From NCBI GenBank assembly GCA_964569225.1, contig CAZMTU010000041.1:1-18640 (forward strand): a DNA stretch of 18,640 nucleotides, in the 5' to 3' direction. The notes below the pieces were generated by a model, which made no database searches, was not told the origin of the DNA, and saw only the letters and a program-made list of their open reading frames with translations. Positions within the stretch are counted from its first letter, which is position 1. Each line of letters begins with the position of its first letter. The position numbers and the translations under genes are program-made. This DNA comes from CAKSQF01 sp964569225 (GTDB lineage Bacteria; Bacillota; Clostridia; Oscillospirales; CAG-272). This document shows, piece by piece, positions 7,372 to 15,184 of the stretch.

Positions 7372-8598
7372 ATGAAATTATACGATGAACTGGTCGCCAG
7401 AGGGCTGATCGCTCAGGTAACCAATGAAGACGAAATCAAAGAAATGATCAATAACGGCAAGGCAACCTTTTACATTGGGTTCGACTGTACTGCCGACAGC
7501 TTGACCGCAGGTCATTTTATGGCGTTGACCTTGATGAAGCGTCTGCAAATGGCGGGCAATAAGCCCATTGCTCTGATTGGCGGCGGTACCACTATGATCG
7601 GGGATCCCTCCGGCCGTACCGATATGCGAAAAATGCTGACAAAAGCAGATATTGATCACAATGCTGAATGCTTTAAACGGCAGATGGAGCGATTTATTGA
7701 CTTTTCGGAAGGAAAAGCGATGATGATCAACAATGCCGACTGGCTGCTGAACCTTAATTATGTGGAGCTGCTGCGGGAAGTGGGAGCATGCTTCTCGGTA
7801 AATAATATGCTTCGCGCGGAATGCTATAAGCAACGCATGGAGAAGGGGCTATCCTTCCTTGAATTCAATTATATGATTATGCAGTCCTACGATTTTTACT
7901 ATCTTTTCAAGCATTACGGCTGCAATATGCAATTTGGCGGGGATGATCAGTGGTCCAATATGCTGGGCGGTACTGAGCTTATCCGCCGGAAATTGGGCAG
8001 GGATGCGCATGCTATGACGATCACTCTGCTCACTGATTCTCAGGGGAAGAAAATGGGCAAGACTGCCGGTAATGCCGTATGGCTTGATCCGGATAAAACC
8101 TCCCCCTACGATTTCTTCCAATATTGGCGGAATGTGGGTGACAAGGATGTCATGAAATGCATCCGTATGCTCACTTTCCTTCCATTGGAACAAATCGAAG
8201 AAATGGCGGCATGGCAGGGTGAGCAGCTTAATCGGGCGAAGGAAATTCTCGCTTATGAGTTGACCAAGCTGGTACATGGCGAAGAAGAAGCGGTCAAAGC
8301 GTTGGAAACCGCGCGAAAGGTCTTTTCCGCAGGCGGTATCAGTGACGATATGCCTACCACAACGCTGTCTGACGGGCAGTTTAAAGAGGGCGTAATTGGA
8401 ATATTGGAACTTCTGACCGCATCCGGTCTGGCAGCTTCCAGAAGTGAAGCCCGCCGGCTGGTGGTACAGGGCGGTGTCAGCGTCTGTGACAGTAAGGTGA
8501 CCGATCCGGATGCCACGTTTGAAAAGGCTTTCTTTACCGATCAGGATGTTATTTTGAAAAAAGGTAAAAAGGTATACCACCGCTTTCAGATCGGCTGA
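7372..8598 (+). CDS. tyrS: Tyrosyl-tRNA synthetase
   Basis: The 408-residue class I synthetase attaches tyrosine to tRNA-Tyr. The ATP-binding signatures are TAGH (45-48, in the place of HIGH) and KMGKT (227-231, in the place of KMSKS). GFDCTADSLTAGH and GGDDQWSNMLGG are typical of bacterial TyrRS. A C-terminal S4 domain (about 345-400, SRSEARRLVVQGGVSV) binds the tRNA. The gene starts 26 bases after recN, so there is no room for the T-box leader that often controls synthetase genes in Firmicutes. Expression presumably comes from read-through of upstream transcription. Confidence 0.96.
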   Translation: MKLYDELVARGLIAQVTNEDEIKEMINNGKATFYIGFDCTADSLTAGHFMALTLMKRLQMAGNKPIALIGGGTTMIGDPSGRTDMRKMLTKADIDHNAECFKRQMERFIDFSEGKAMMINNADWLLNLNYVELLREVGACFSVNNMLRAECYKQRMEKGLSFLEFNYMIMQSYDFYYLFKHYGCNMQFGGDDQWSNMLGGTELIRRKLGRDAHAMTITLLTDSQGKKMGKTAGNAVWLDPDKTSPYDFFQYWRNVGDKDVMKCIRMLTFLPLEQIEEMAAWQGEQLNRAKEILAYELTKLVHGEEEAVKALETARKVFSAGGISDDMPTTTLSDGQFKEGVIGILELLTASGLAASRSEARRLVVQGGVSVCDSKVTDPDATFEKAFFTDQDVILKKGKKVYHRFQIG

Positions 8599-8620
8599 AA
8601 GCCGGGAGGAGGAAAAGCTA

Positions 8621-9553
8621 TTGAAGGAGAACTACCAAGCGTTCGGCGATCTTTTGACCGCATTATCGGAGCGTGGATTGCTGCTGTACAGCGAAAATGA
8701 GCCGCTGGCGCCTTTGTCTACCTTTAAAATCGGCGGACTCGCAGATTTTGCGGTTTTTCCCCTCTCAGCAGAGGGACTGACCGCCGCTGTTCGCGGAGCA
8801 GCTGCCTGCGGCATTCGTTACGGACTGTTCGGAAACGGATCCAATCTGCTGTTTGCGGATGAGGGATATCGGGGGGCAGCGATTTTTACGACTAAAATGA
8901 ATCGGGTTTGGCAGGAAGGCGATGAACTGGTGGCGGAGGCGGGGGCTTCGCTTACCGGACTCGCTGTGATAGCCGCTAAGGCGGGGCTGACCGGACTGGA
9001 GTTTGCCTACGGAATTCCCGGAAGCGTAGGCGGGGCAGTCTTTATGAACGCGGGCGCTTATGACGGTGAAATCGCTTCGGTAGTCACCCGATCCTCCTAT
9101 TGGACGGCTGACATGCCGGAGGGAAAGATTGGATGGCTGATCGGTGAGGAACAGGGGTTTGATTATCGTACCAGTGCCTATCAGACAGGCGATAAATGGA
9201 TTCTCAGCGCCTGTTTTTCGCTGAAAAAAGGAGCGCCTGCCGAAATTAAAGCGAAGATGAATGAGTTAATGGCAAGGCGGAAGAACAAGCAGCCGCTGGA
9301 ATATCCAAGTGCCGGCAGTACCTTCAAGCGTTATCCCGGCCATTTTACCGGGAAATTGATCGAGGAAGCGGGATTAAAGGGGCTGACGGTAGGCGGTGCG
9401 CAGGTTTCGGAAAAGCATGCCGGTTTTATTATCAACCGTGGGAACGCGACCGCTGAGGATGTGAAAGAACTGATTCATCAGGTGCAGGAAGCGATTTACC
9501 GAAAAAACGGAATCAGAATCGCTTGCGAGGTGCGTATGATAGCGCCTTGTTGA
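8621..9553 (+). CDS. murB: UDP-N-acetylenolpyruvoylglucosamine reductase MurB (TTG start)
   Basis: The 310-residue flavoprotein reduces enolpyruvyl-UDP-GlcNAc to UDP-MurNAc with NADPH, the second committed step of peptidoglycan precursor synthesis. It shows TFKIGG (34-39), the FAD-binding GNGSNLLF (71-78), GIPGSVGGAV (131-140), the active-site R183 in DYRTSAYQ, the proton-donor S233 in SAGSTFKR, and a C-terminal E303 in CEVRMIAP. The SAGSTFKR-type loop fits type II MurB. No ATG is usable. The TTG at 8621 follows GGGAGGAGG (8604-8612) at 8 bases. murB next to rapZ and whiA is a common clostridial order. Confidence 0.95.
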   Translation: MKENYQAFGDLLTALSERGLLLYSENEPLAPLSTFKIGGLADFAVFPLSAEGLTAAVRGAAACGIRYGLFGNGSNLLFADEGYRGAAIFTTKMNRVWQEGDELVAEAGASLTGLAVIAAKAGLTGLEFAYGIPGSVGGAVFMNAGAYDGEIASVVTRSSYWTADMPEGKIGWLIGEEQGFDYRTSAYQTGDKWILSACFSLKKGAPAEIKAKMNELMARRKNKQPLEYPSAGSTFKRYPGHFTGKLIEEAGLKGLTVGGAQVSEKHAGFIINRGNATAEDVKELIHQVQEAIYRKNGIRIACEVRMIAPC

Positions 9554-9592
9554 CAGCAAAATAAGAGGGAACAAGAAAAAAGAGGAAATACC

Positions 9593-10456
9593 ATGGAATT
9601 TGTGATTATCACCGGTATGTCCGGCGCGGGTAAATTGACCACCAGTCATATATTGGAGGATATTGGCTATTTGTGTGTAGACAATATTCCTTTTCCGCTG
9701 ATTGAAACCTGTATAGATCTGTATACCGCTCACCCCAGAAGTGAAAAAGTTTCTTTTACACTGGATATTCGCGGGCAGGAGGATTTTTCCGGTCTGATTG
9801 GCATGGTGCGGTCTTTGAAGCGCAAGCAGGGCTGCGACTGCAAACTGATCTATTTGGACGCTGCCGATGAGGTGATTGTTGCCCGTTATCAGGAAAGCCG
9901 GCATGTGCATCCGCTGGTACTGACTAAGAATATTACTTTGACTGAAGCCCTTGCCTGTGAACGCGGACTGCTTTCCGATTTGCGCGAAGCGGCAGATCTG
10001 ATATTGGACACTTCCCGTATGCGTCCAATGGAAACAAAGGAAAAATTGGAGCGTTTTCTGAATATTACTCGGACCGCAGGTATGATGGTGACCTGCATGT
10101 CTTTTGGCTTCAAGCATGGAGTTCCTTCTGATCTGGATCTGCTGTTTGACGTTCGGTGTTTTCCAAATCCATATTATGTACCCGAATTAAAGCATGCTAC
10201 CGGGCTGGATGCGTCGGTCTATAACTATGTGTTTTCCTTTGATGAAACCAACCGATTTATGGACAAGCTGTTTGATTTGATTGATTTCCTTCTTCCAAAA
10301 TATAAAACAGAAGGGAAGACACAGCTCACTATCGGAATCGGCTGTACCGGAGGGCAGCATCGCTCGGTTGCCATTGCGGAGCGTTTGGGGCAGCATATCG
10401 GTCAGCAGAATATTGCTGTCAATGTGGCTCACAGAGATGTGAAAAAAGCATTATAA
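9593..10456 (+). CDS. rapZ: RapZ/YvcJ-family nucleotide-binding protein with altered P-loop
   Basis: The 287-residue protein matches the RapZ/YvcJ family along its length. The N-terminal P-loop region reads IITGMSGAGKLTTSH (5-19), followed by GYLCVDNIPFPLI. The C-terminal domain has SFGFKHGVPSDLDLLFDVRC, FPNPYYVPELKHATG and the GCTGGQHRSVAIAERL signature. In enteric bacteria RapZ controls glmS through small RNAs; in Bacillus YvcJ binds and hydrolyses nucleotides. The odd feature is Walker A: the residue after K14 is normally Ser or Thr but is Leu15 (codon TTG, 9635-9637), which may weaken Mg-nucleotide binding. AGAGGA precedes the ATG. The usual next gene, yvcK, is missing; whiA starts 3 bases after the stop. 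Confidence 0.93.
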   Translation: MEFVIITGMSGAGKLTTSHILEDIGYLCVDNIPFPLIETCIDLYTAHPRSEKVSFTLDIRGQEDFSGLIGMVRSLKRKQGCDCKLIYLDAADEVIVARYQESRHVHPLVLTKNITLTEALACERGLLSDLREAADLILDTSRMRPMETKEKLERFLNITRTAGMMVTCMSFGFKHGVPSDLDLLFDVRCFPNPYYVPELKHATGLDASVYNYVFSFDETNRFMDKLFDLIDFLLPKYKTEGKTQLTIGIGCTGGQHRSVAIAERLGQHIGQQNIAVNVAHRDVKKAL

Positions 10457-10459
10457 ATT

Positions 10460-11428
10460 ATGAGCCATTCTTTTTCATATGAAACCAAAACCGCGCTTGC
10501 AGCAGCGCCTGTTAAAGAGCGCTGCTGCAAAAAGGCGCTGCTGTTTGGGCTGCTTTATCCTTTTTCCGATTTTCGGTCTGACGAGGCGGCTGATGACAGC
10601 AGCTTCAGAAGTCTGTCTAAGGGAAGCGGCATTCATTTTTCTACCGATAATGAAAAATGCGCTGTACTGCTGTCCGGCATGGTGAAATCGCTTTGCCGCA
10701 CAGAGGCGATTTGGGAACAGCTTGATCAACGCACCCGCAAAGGGGAGGTCAAGACGCTTTGGAGGCTGCTCGGCGGGGAAGAACTGCTGAACGATGCGCT
10801 GCTGGCAGATCTCACTGAGGCGGTCGGGCGGATCGACCGGATAATGGTTTGTGAAAACTGCATACGGGCATTTTTGAGAGGGCTATTTCTGTCAGTTGGT
10901 TCAATCGTTGATCCTGCTAAAGCCTACCACTTGGAGTTTGCTGTTTCAAAAGAGCATAAATGTCAGCAGATCGCTGAATTTTTGTGCGGTGCCGGATTTC
11001 CTGTCAGAATAACGGTGCGCAGAGGCGTGCGGGCGATCTATCTCAAGGAAAGCGAAGCCGTGGAGGACTTTTTTACCTTTGTAGGAGCTCCTCAGACCGC
11101 ACTGGCAATTATGAACGCAAAAATTCTAAGGGATATCCGCAATAACGAAAACCGTAAGGCAAACTGCGATACGGCTAATATTTATAAATCTACCGGCGCA
11201 GCCGCCGCACAGCTTCGGGCGATTCGCAAATTGAAGCAGGACGGGCGTCTGCAAACGCTGCCGGAGCCCTTGAGAATTACTGCGGAGCTTCGGCTGAACT
11301 ATCCGGAAGTATCGCTGGCGGAATTGGCGGCACTGCATGAGCCGCCGATCACTAAATCGGGTGTGACCCACCGCCTGCAAAAGCTGCTGAATGCTTGTAA
11401 GGATGAACCGGGAGATCAGACACAGTAA
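10460..11428 (+). CDS. whiA: WhiA-family DNA-binding protein
   Basis: The 322-residue protein has the WhiA layout. The N-terminal LAGLIDADG-like domain has FLRGLFLSVGSIVDPAKAYHLEF (about 138-160). A C-terminal helix-turn-helix region (about 225-312) has NRKANCDTANIYKS, RLNYPEVSLAELAAL and ITKSGVTHRLQKL. WhiA is a sporulation regulator in Streptomyces and affects cell division in Bacillus. The linkage to rapZ is conserved. The N-terminal part has an insert-like stretch (PFSDFRSDEAADDSS) that I cannot judge without an alignment. No strong ribosome binding site is visible in the 3-base gap, which suggests translational coupling to rapZ. Confidence 0.92.
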   Translation: MSHSFSYETKTALAAAPVKERCCKKALLFGLLYPFSDFRSDEAADDSSFRSLSKGSGIHFSTDNEKCAVLLSGMVKSLCRTEAIWEQLDQRTRKGEVKTLWRLLGGEELLNDALLADLTEAVGRIDRIMVCENCIRAFLRGLFLSVGSIVDPAKAYHLEFAVSKEHKCQQIAEFLCGAGFPVRITVRRGVRAIYLKESEAVEDFFTFVGAPQTALAIMNAKILRDIRNNENRKANCDTANIYKSTGAAAAQLRAIRKLKQDGRLQTLPEPLRITAELRLNYPEVSLAELAALHEPPITKSGVTHRLQKLLNACKDEPGDQTQ

Positions 11429-11430
11429 TA

Positions 11431-11466
11431 GTTTTTCGGATAGATTATTTATGATTGTTGAAAAAC
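11431..11466. repeat. Spaced inverted repeat between whiA and dnaE
   Basis: GTTTTTC (11431-11437) and GAAAAAC (11460-11466) are perfect inverted copies separated by 22 bases. Two G·U pairs could extend the RNA stem inward. It lies just after the whiA stop and just before the dnaE ribosome binding site, within a 61-base gap. It is not a standard terminator, because no GC-rich stem with a U run follows. Confidence 0.4.
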
Positions 11467-11489
11467 AGGATAAAAGGAAGTGACGAAAA

Positions 11490-14400
11490 ATGGCTGATTT
11501 TGTTCATCTGCATTTGCATAGTGAGTACAGCCTGCTGGACGGCGCATGCAGGATCAGTGAAATACCGGCAATGGCGAAGGAACTGGGGCAGAACGCGGTG
11601 GCACTGACCGATCACGGCGTGATGTATGGTGCGGTGGATTTTTACCGTGCCTGCAAAGCGGAAGGGATCAAACCCATTATCGGCTGCGAGGTCTATTTGG
11701 CGCCGGGCAGCCGTTTTGACCGTACCCGAACCGCCTCCTATTTCAACACCCATTTGGTGCTGCTGGTGATGAATGAAGTCGGCTACCGAAATCTAATCTA
11801 TATGGTGTCAAAATCCTTCACCGAAGGCTTTTATGTGAAGCCGAGGATTGATATGGAATTGCTTTCGGCGCACAGCGAAGGTTTGATTTGCCTTTCCGGC
11901 TGTCTGGCAGGGCATATTCCGCAGGCGATTTTGCTGGATGATATGAAGGAAGCAAAGCGCTTTGCGGAGAATTTGGCAGCTCTTTTCGGACCTGAACGCT
12001 TTTATCTGGAACTACAGGATCATAATCTGGAGGAGCAGAAAAAAGTAAATGAAGGCTTATTGGCGCTTGCCGCTCAAACAGGGCTACCGCTGGTCGCTAC
12101 CAATGATGTGCATTATTTGCGCCGGCGGGATGCTGATACGCAGGCCATTTTGATGTGTATTCAGACCGGAAATGTGATCAGTGACGGGCGTCCTATCGGA
12201 TTTGAAACCGATGAATATTATTTTAAATCCGCAGAAGTAATGAACGCGCTTTTTCTCACATGCAAAGAGGCGCTGAAAAATACGGTCAAAATTGCTGATA
12301 TGTGCAATTTTGATTTTGAAATGGGGCAAACTAAGCTGCCGGGATATGTGGTACCGGACGGTTCCTCGCCATCCGTTTTTCTAAAAAAATTGGCGTATGA
12401 AGGTTTTAAACGTCGGATAGACGCCGGACAGATCGTTTTTGATGAAAACCATACGGAGGATGAATATAAAAGCCGGATTTTATACGAACTGCTGATCATA
12501 TCTAAAATGGGTTATGACGCATATTATCTGATTGTATGGGATTTTATTCGCTGGGCAAAGGAACAGCGGATACCGGTGGGACCGGGCAGAGGGTCAGGCG
12601 CCGCCAGCTTGGTCGCGTTTCTGATCGGCATTACCGATGTGGATTCTATTCGCTATGGATTGCTGTTTGAACGCTTCCTCAATCCGGAACGGGTAAGCAT
12701 GCCCGATTTTGATACTGATTTTTGTTATAACCGTCGAGATGAAGTGATCGGCTATGTGACCGAAAAATACGGCGGCGAGCATGTTTCACAGATTATTACT
12801 TTTGGAACGCTGGCAGCCCGCGCCGCAGTGCGGGATGTGGGGCGCGCGCTTGGGATGAGCTATGGCGATGTGGACAAAGTGGCGAAACTCTTGCCTCAAA
12901 AACCGGGATCGACTATCCGGTCTGCAATGGCGGAGGAATCACAATTAAAGCGCCTTTATGGTGAAAATATACAGATACGGCAGCTTTTGGATTATGCGTT
13001 GGCGCTGGAGGGCATGCCCCGTCACGCTTCGGTGCATGCGGCGGGCGTGGTTATTACAAAAGAACCGATTTATCATTATCTCCCGCTGGCAACCAGCGGA
13101 GATACGCCCATTACGCAGTTTGACATGGACACAGTGGCGGCTTTGGGCTTGCTCAAATTCGACTTTTTGGCGGTCCGCTATCTGACTATTCTTTCAGATG
13201 CCGAGAAGGAGGTACAAAAAAGTGATCCTTCGTTCAGTTTAGCCTCCATTCCTTTTGACGATCCCGCAGCCTATCAACTGCTATCTGACGGGAATACAGA
13301 AGGCGTATTCCAGCTGGAATCCGTGGGGATTCGCAGGCTGCTGACGAATCTGCGTCCCGATTCCTTGGAAGACATAATGGTGGTGATCGCGCTTTACCGT
13401 CCGGGACCTATGGATTCCATTCCGAAATATTTGGAGAATCGAAAAAACAGGGAAAAGATCGACTATCCGATTGCCTGTCTTGCGGAAATTCTGGATGAGA
13501 CCTGCGGCTGCATTATATATCAAGAGCAGGTAATGCAGATTTGCCGAAAGGTTGCCGGTTTTTCTTACGGAAAAGCCGACTCGGTTCGCAAGGCAATGTC
13601 TAAAAAGAAGCCGGAACTGTTGGAGCAGATGCGGGCGGAGTTTTTAAAAGGCGCAAAAGAAAATTTTATTGATACAGAGCTTGCCAACGCGCTCTTTGAT
13701 GAAATGGCTTCCTTTGCCAAATACGCGTTCAATAAGGCGCACGCGGCGGCTTATGCTGTTACTTCTTACAGGACGGCTTATGTAAAAGCCCACTATCCCA
13801 CCGCGTATTACGCTTCGCTGCTGACTTCAGTGATGGGAAACCACAGCAAAACAGCCGCTTATATTGCGGATGGCGCCAAAATGGGCGTTCATTTGCTGCC
13901 GCCTCACGTTAATGAAAGCGATATGGTTTTTTCTGTTTCAGATGGAGGAATTCGTTACGGACTTTGCGGGATTAAAACCATCGGCGAAAATTTTGTGCGG
14001 TTGCTGAAAAACGAGCGGAAAAAAGGCAAATTTAAGCATTTTCTGGATTTTGCTCAGAGAATGAGCGGACTGGAACTGAATCGACAGCAGGCACAGGCGC
14101 TGATCAGCGTGGGAGCATTTGACGGACTGGGCAATAATCGCGCGCAGTTGCTGGGGGATATGGATAAGGTCATGCAGATGGTGACTGATGACCGGAAAAA
14201 AAATCTGGACGGACAGACCGATTTGTTTTCTGCCGCGGAGGAGGAATCGCCGATTTTGACCTATCCGTTTCCGGATGTGCCCGAATATCCATCCAAGCAG
14301 CTTTTGCATATGGAAAAGGAGTATATCGGTCTGTATCTTTCGGGAAATTTGCTGGATGATTATACTGCCCATGAAGCAGCTCTGCATCCGGTATCTATTT

Positions 14401-15089
14401 CTGCTGTTATAGAAGCTTTCCGGGAGGAAGATGCAGCGGATGCGCCGGAAGAGGGCAGCGCCTTTCGGGATGGACAGAGCATTCTGATTGCCGGAACGGT
14501 TTCAAAGCTCACACGGAAAACTACTAAGAACGGTGATACGATGGCGTTTGTCACGGTAGAGGACCGAATGGGTGAAATTGAAGTGCTGTTTTTTCCGAAG
14601 CAGTGGCTGACTGCTTCGGCGTTTGTACAAAAGGATGCCGCTGTTTGGATTAAGGGAAATATCAGTGTGAAAGAGGAAGAGGCGCCGAAGCTTCTGACGT
14701 CATCTGCAGGACCGATGATTGATAATGAGCATTATACAGGCGAAATAAACGAGGAAGCCGATACTGTCCCAAACAGCGCTTCTGTCAGGGGCAGCTCAAC
14801 GAACCGTAGGATTGCCGCGCCCGTATCTGCTGAAAAAATACAAAACCCTGCGGCTGCCAACAGCGTACCAAAAAAGATATTTATTCGCCTGCCGGACCTG
14901 ACAGGCAGCATATACAGGAAAGTGATGCTGCTCTGCGAGATTTTCTGCGAGGGCGATTGTGAGATCGTTTTGTATGACGGCGCCAATGAAAAGTATACAA
15001 GAGTGAGCGGACTCCGACTGTATGCTTCTGAATTCGTCATTCGAGAGCTTCAGCTGCTTTGCGGCGGAGAAAATATTGTACTCAGATAA
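11490..15089 (+). CDS. dnaE: DNA polymerase III alpha subunit (DnaE type)
   Basis: The 1199-residue protein is a C-family replicative polymerase. The N-terminal PHP domain (about 1-280) keeps its metal ligands: HLHLHSEYSLLDG, LTDHGVMYG, GCEVYLAPG, LSGCLAGH and VATNDVHYL. The palm has GPGRGSGAAS, catalytic D406 and D408 in PDFDTDFC, and D558 in KFDFLAV. KYAFNKAHAAAYA marks the fingers region. A helix-hairpin-helix region follows, then an OB fold (about 1005-1080, IAGTVSKLTRK and VTVEDRMGEIEVLFF). The intact PHP set is compatible with metal-dependent activity, as in many non-proteobacterial DnaEs. AAAAGGAAGTGA lies at the right distance from the ATG. The protein is full length. Confidence 0.97.
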   Translation: MADFVHLHLHSEYSLLDGACRISEIPAMAKELGQNAVALTDHGVMYGAVDFYRACKAEGIKPIIGCEVYLAPGSRFDRTRTASYFNTHLVLLVMNEVGYRNLIYMVSKSFTEGFYVKPRIDMELLSAHSEGLICLSGCLAGHIPQAILLDDMKEAKRFAENLAALFGPERFYLELQDHNLEEQKKVNEGLLALAAQTGLPLVATNDVHYLRRRDADTQAILMCIQTGNVISDGRPIGFETDEYYFKSAEVMNALFLTCKEALKNTVKIADMCNFDFEMGQTKLPGYVVPDGSSPSVFLKKLAYEGFKRRIDAGQIVFDENHTEDEYKSRILYELLIISKMGYDAYYLIVWDFIRWAKEQRIPVGPGRGSGAASLVAFLIGITDVDSIRYGLLFERFLNPERVSMPDFDTDFCYNRRDEVIGYVTEKYGGEHVSQIITFGTLAARAAVRDVGRALGMSYGDVDKVAKLLPQKPGSTIRSAMAEESQLKRLYGENIQIRQLLDYALALEGMPRHASVHAAGVVITKEPIYHYLPLATSGDTPITQFDMDTVAALGLLKFDFLAVRYLTILSDAEKEVQKSDPSFSLASIPFDDPAAYQLLSDGNTEGVFQLESVGIRRLLTNLRPDSLEDIMVVIALYRPGPMDSIPKYLENRKNREKIDYPIACLAEILDETCGCIIYQEQVMQICRKVAGFSYGKADSVRKAMSKKKPELLEQMRAEFLKGAKENFIDTELANALFDEMASFAKYAFNKAHAAAYAVTSYRTAYVKAHYPTAYYASLLTSVMGNHSKTAAYIADGAKMGVHLLPPHVNESDMVFSVSDGGIRYGLCGIKTIGENFVRLLKNERKKGKFKHFLDFAQRMSGLELNRQQAQALISVGAFDGLGNNRAQLLGDMDKVMQMVTDDRKKNLDGQTDLFSAAEEESPILTYPFPDVPEYPSKQLLHMEKEYIGLYLSGNLLDDYTAHEAALHPVSISAVIEAFREEDAADAPEEGSAFRDGQSILIAGTVSKLTRKTTKNGDTMAFVTVEDRMGEIEVLFFPKQWLTASAFVQKDAAVWIKGNISVKEEEAPKLLTSSAGPMIDNEHYTGEINEEADTVPNSASVRGSSTNRRIAAPVSAEKIQNPAAANSVPKKIFIRLPDLTGSIYRKVMLLCEIFCEGDCEIVLYDGANEKYTRVSGLRLYASEFVIRELQLLCGGENIVLR

Positions 15090-15123
15090 GAAAATTTCCA
15101 TTAATCATGTAAAATTATTCATA

Positions 15124-15139
15124 GTTATTTCAAAATAAC
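15124..15139. repeat. Palindrome upstream of the PBP gene promoter
   Basis: GTTATTTCAAAATAAC is a perfect inverted repeat with 7-base arms and a 2-base centre. It ends 4 bases before the TATAAT at 15144-15149, so it overlaps where the -35 region would be. The position suits an operator, but the regulator is unknown. Confidence 0.45.
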
Positions 15140-15143
15140 AAAC

Positions 15144-15149
15144 TATAAT
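15144..15149 (+). promoter_or_regulatory. Candidate -10 box for the PBP gene
   Basis: A perfect TATAAT lies 36 bases before the ATG at 15185. No good -35 is found at 17 bases (ATAGTT at 15121-15126 is poor). The promoter is therefore weak, activator-dependent or uncertain. The 95-base gap after dnaE contains no terminator that I can see. Confidence 0.45.
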
Positions 15150-15184
15150 AAAGATATTACTGCAAGAAAGGTTTGTCTGTTCTG

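Noticed and set aside
7849..8580. Long minus-strand frame (243 codons) opposite tyrS
   Set aside because: It lies entirely inside the clearly identified tyrS and its translation resembles no protein family; it is a codon-bias shadow.
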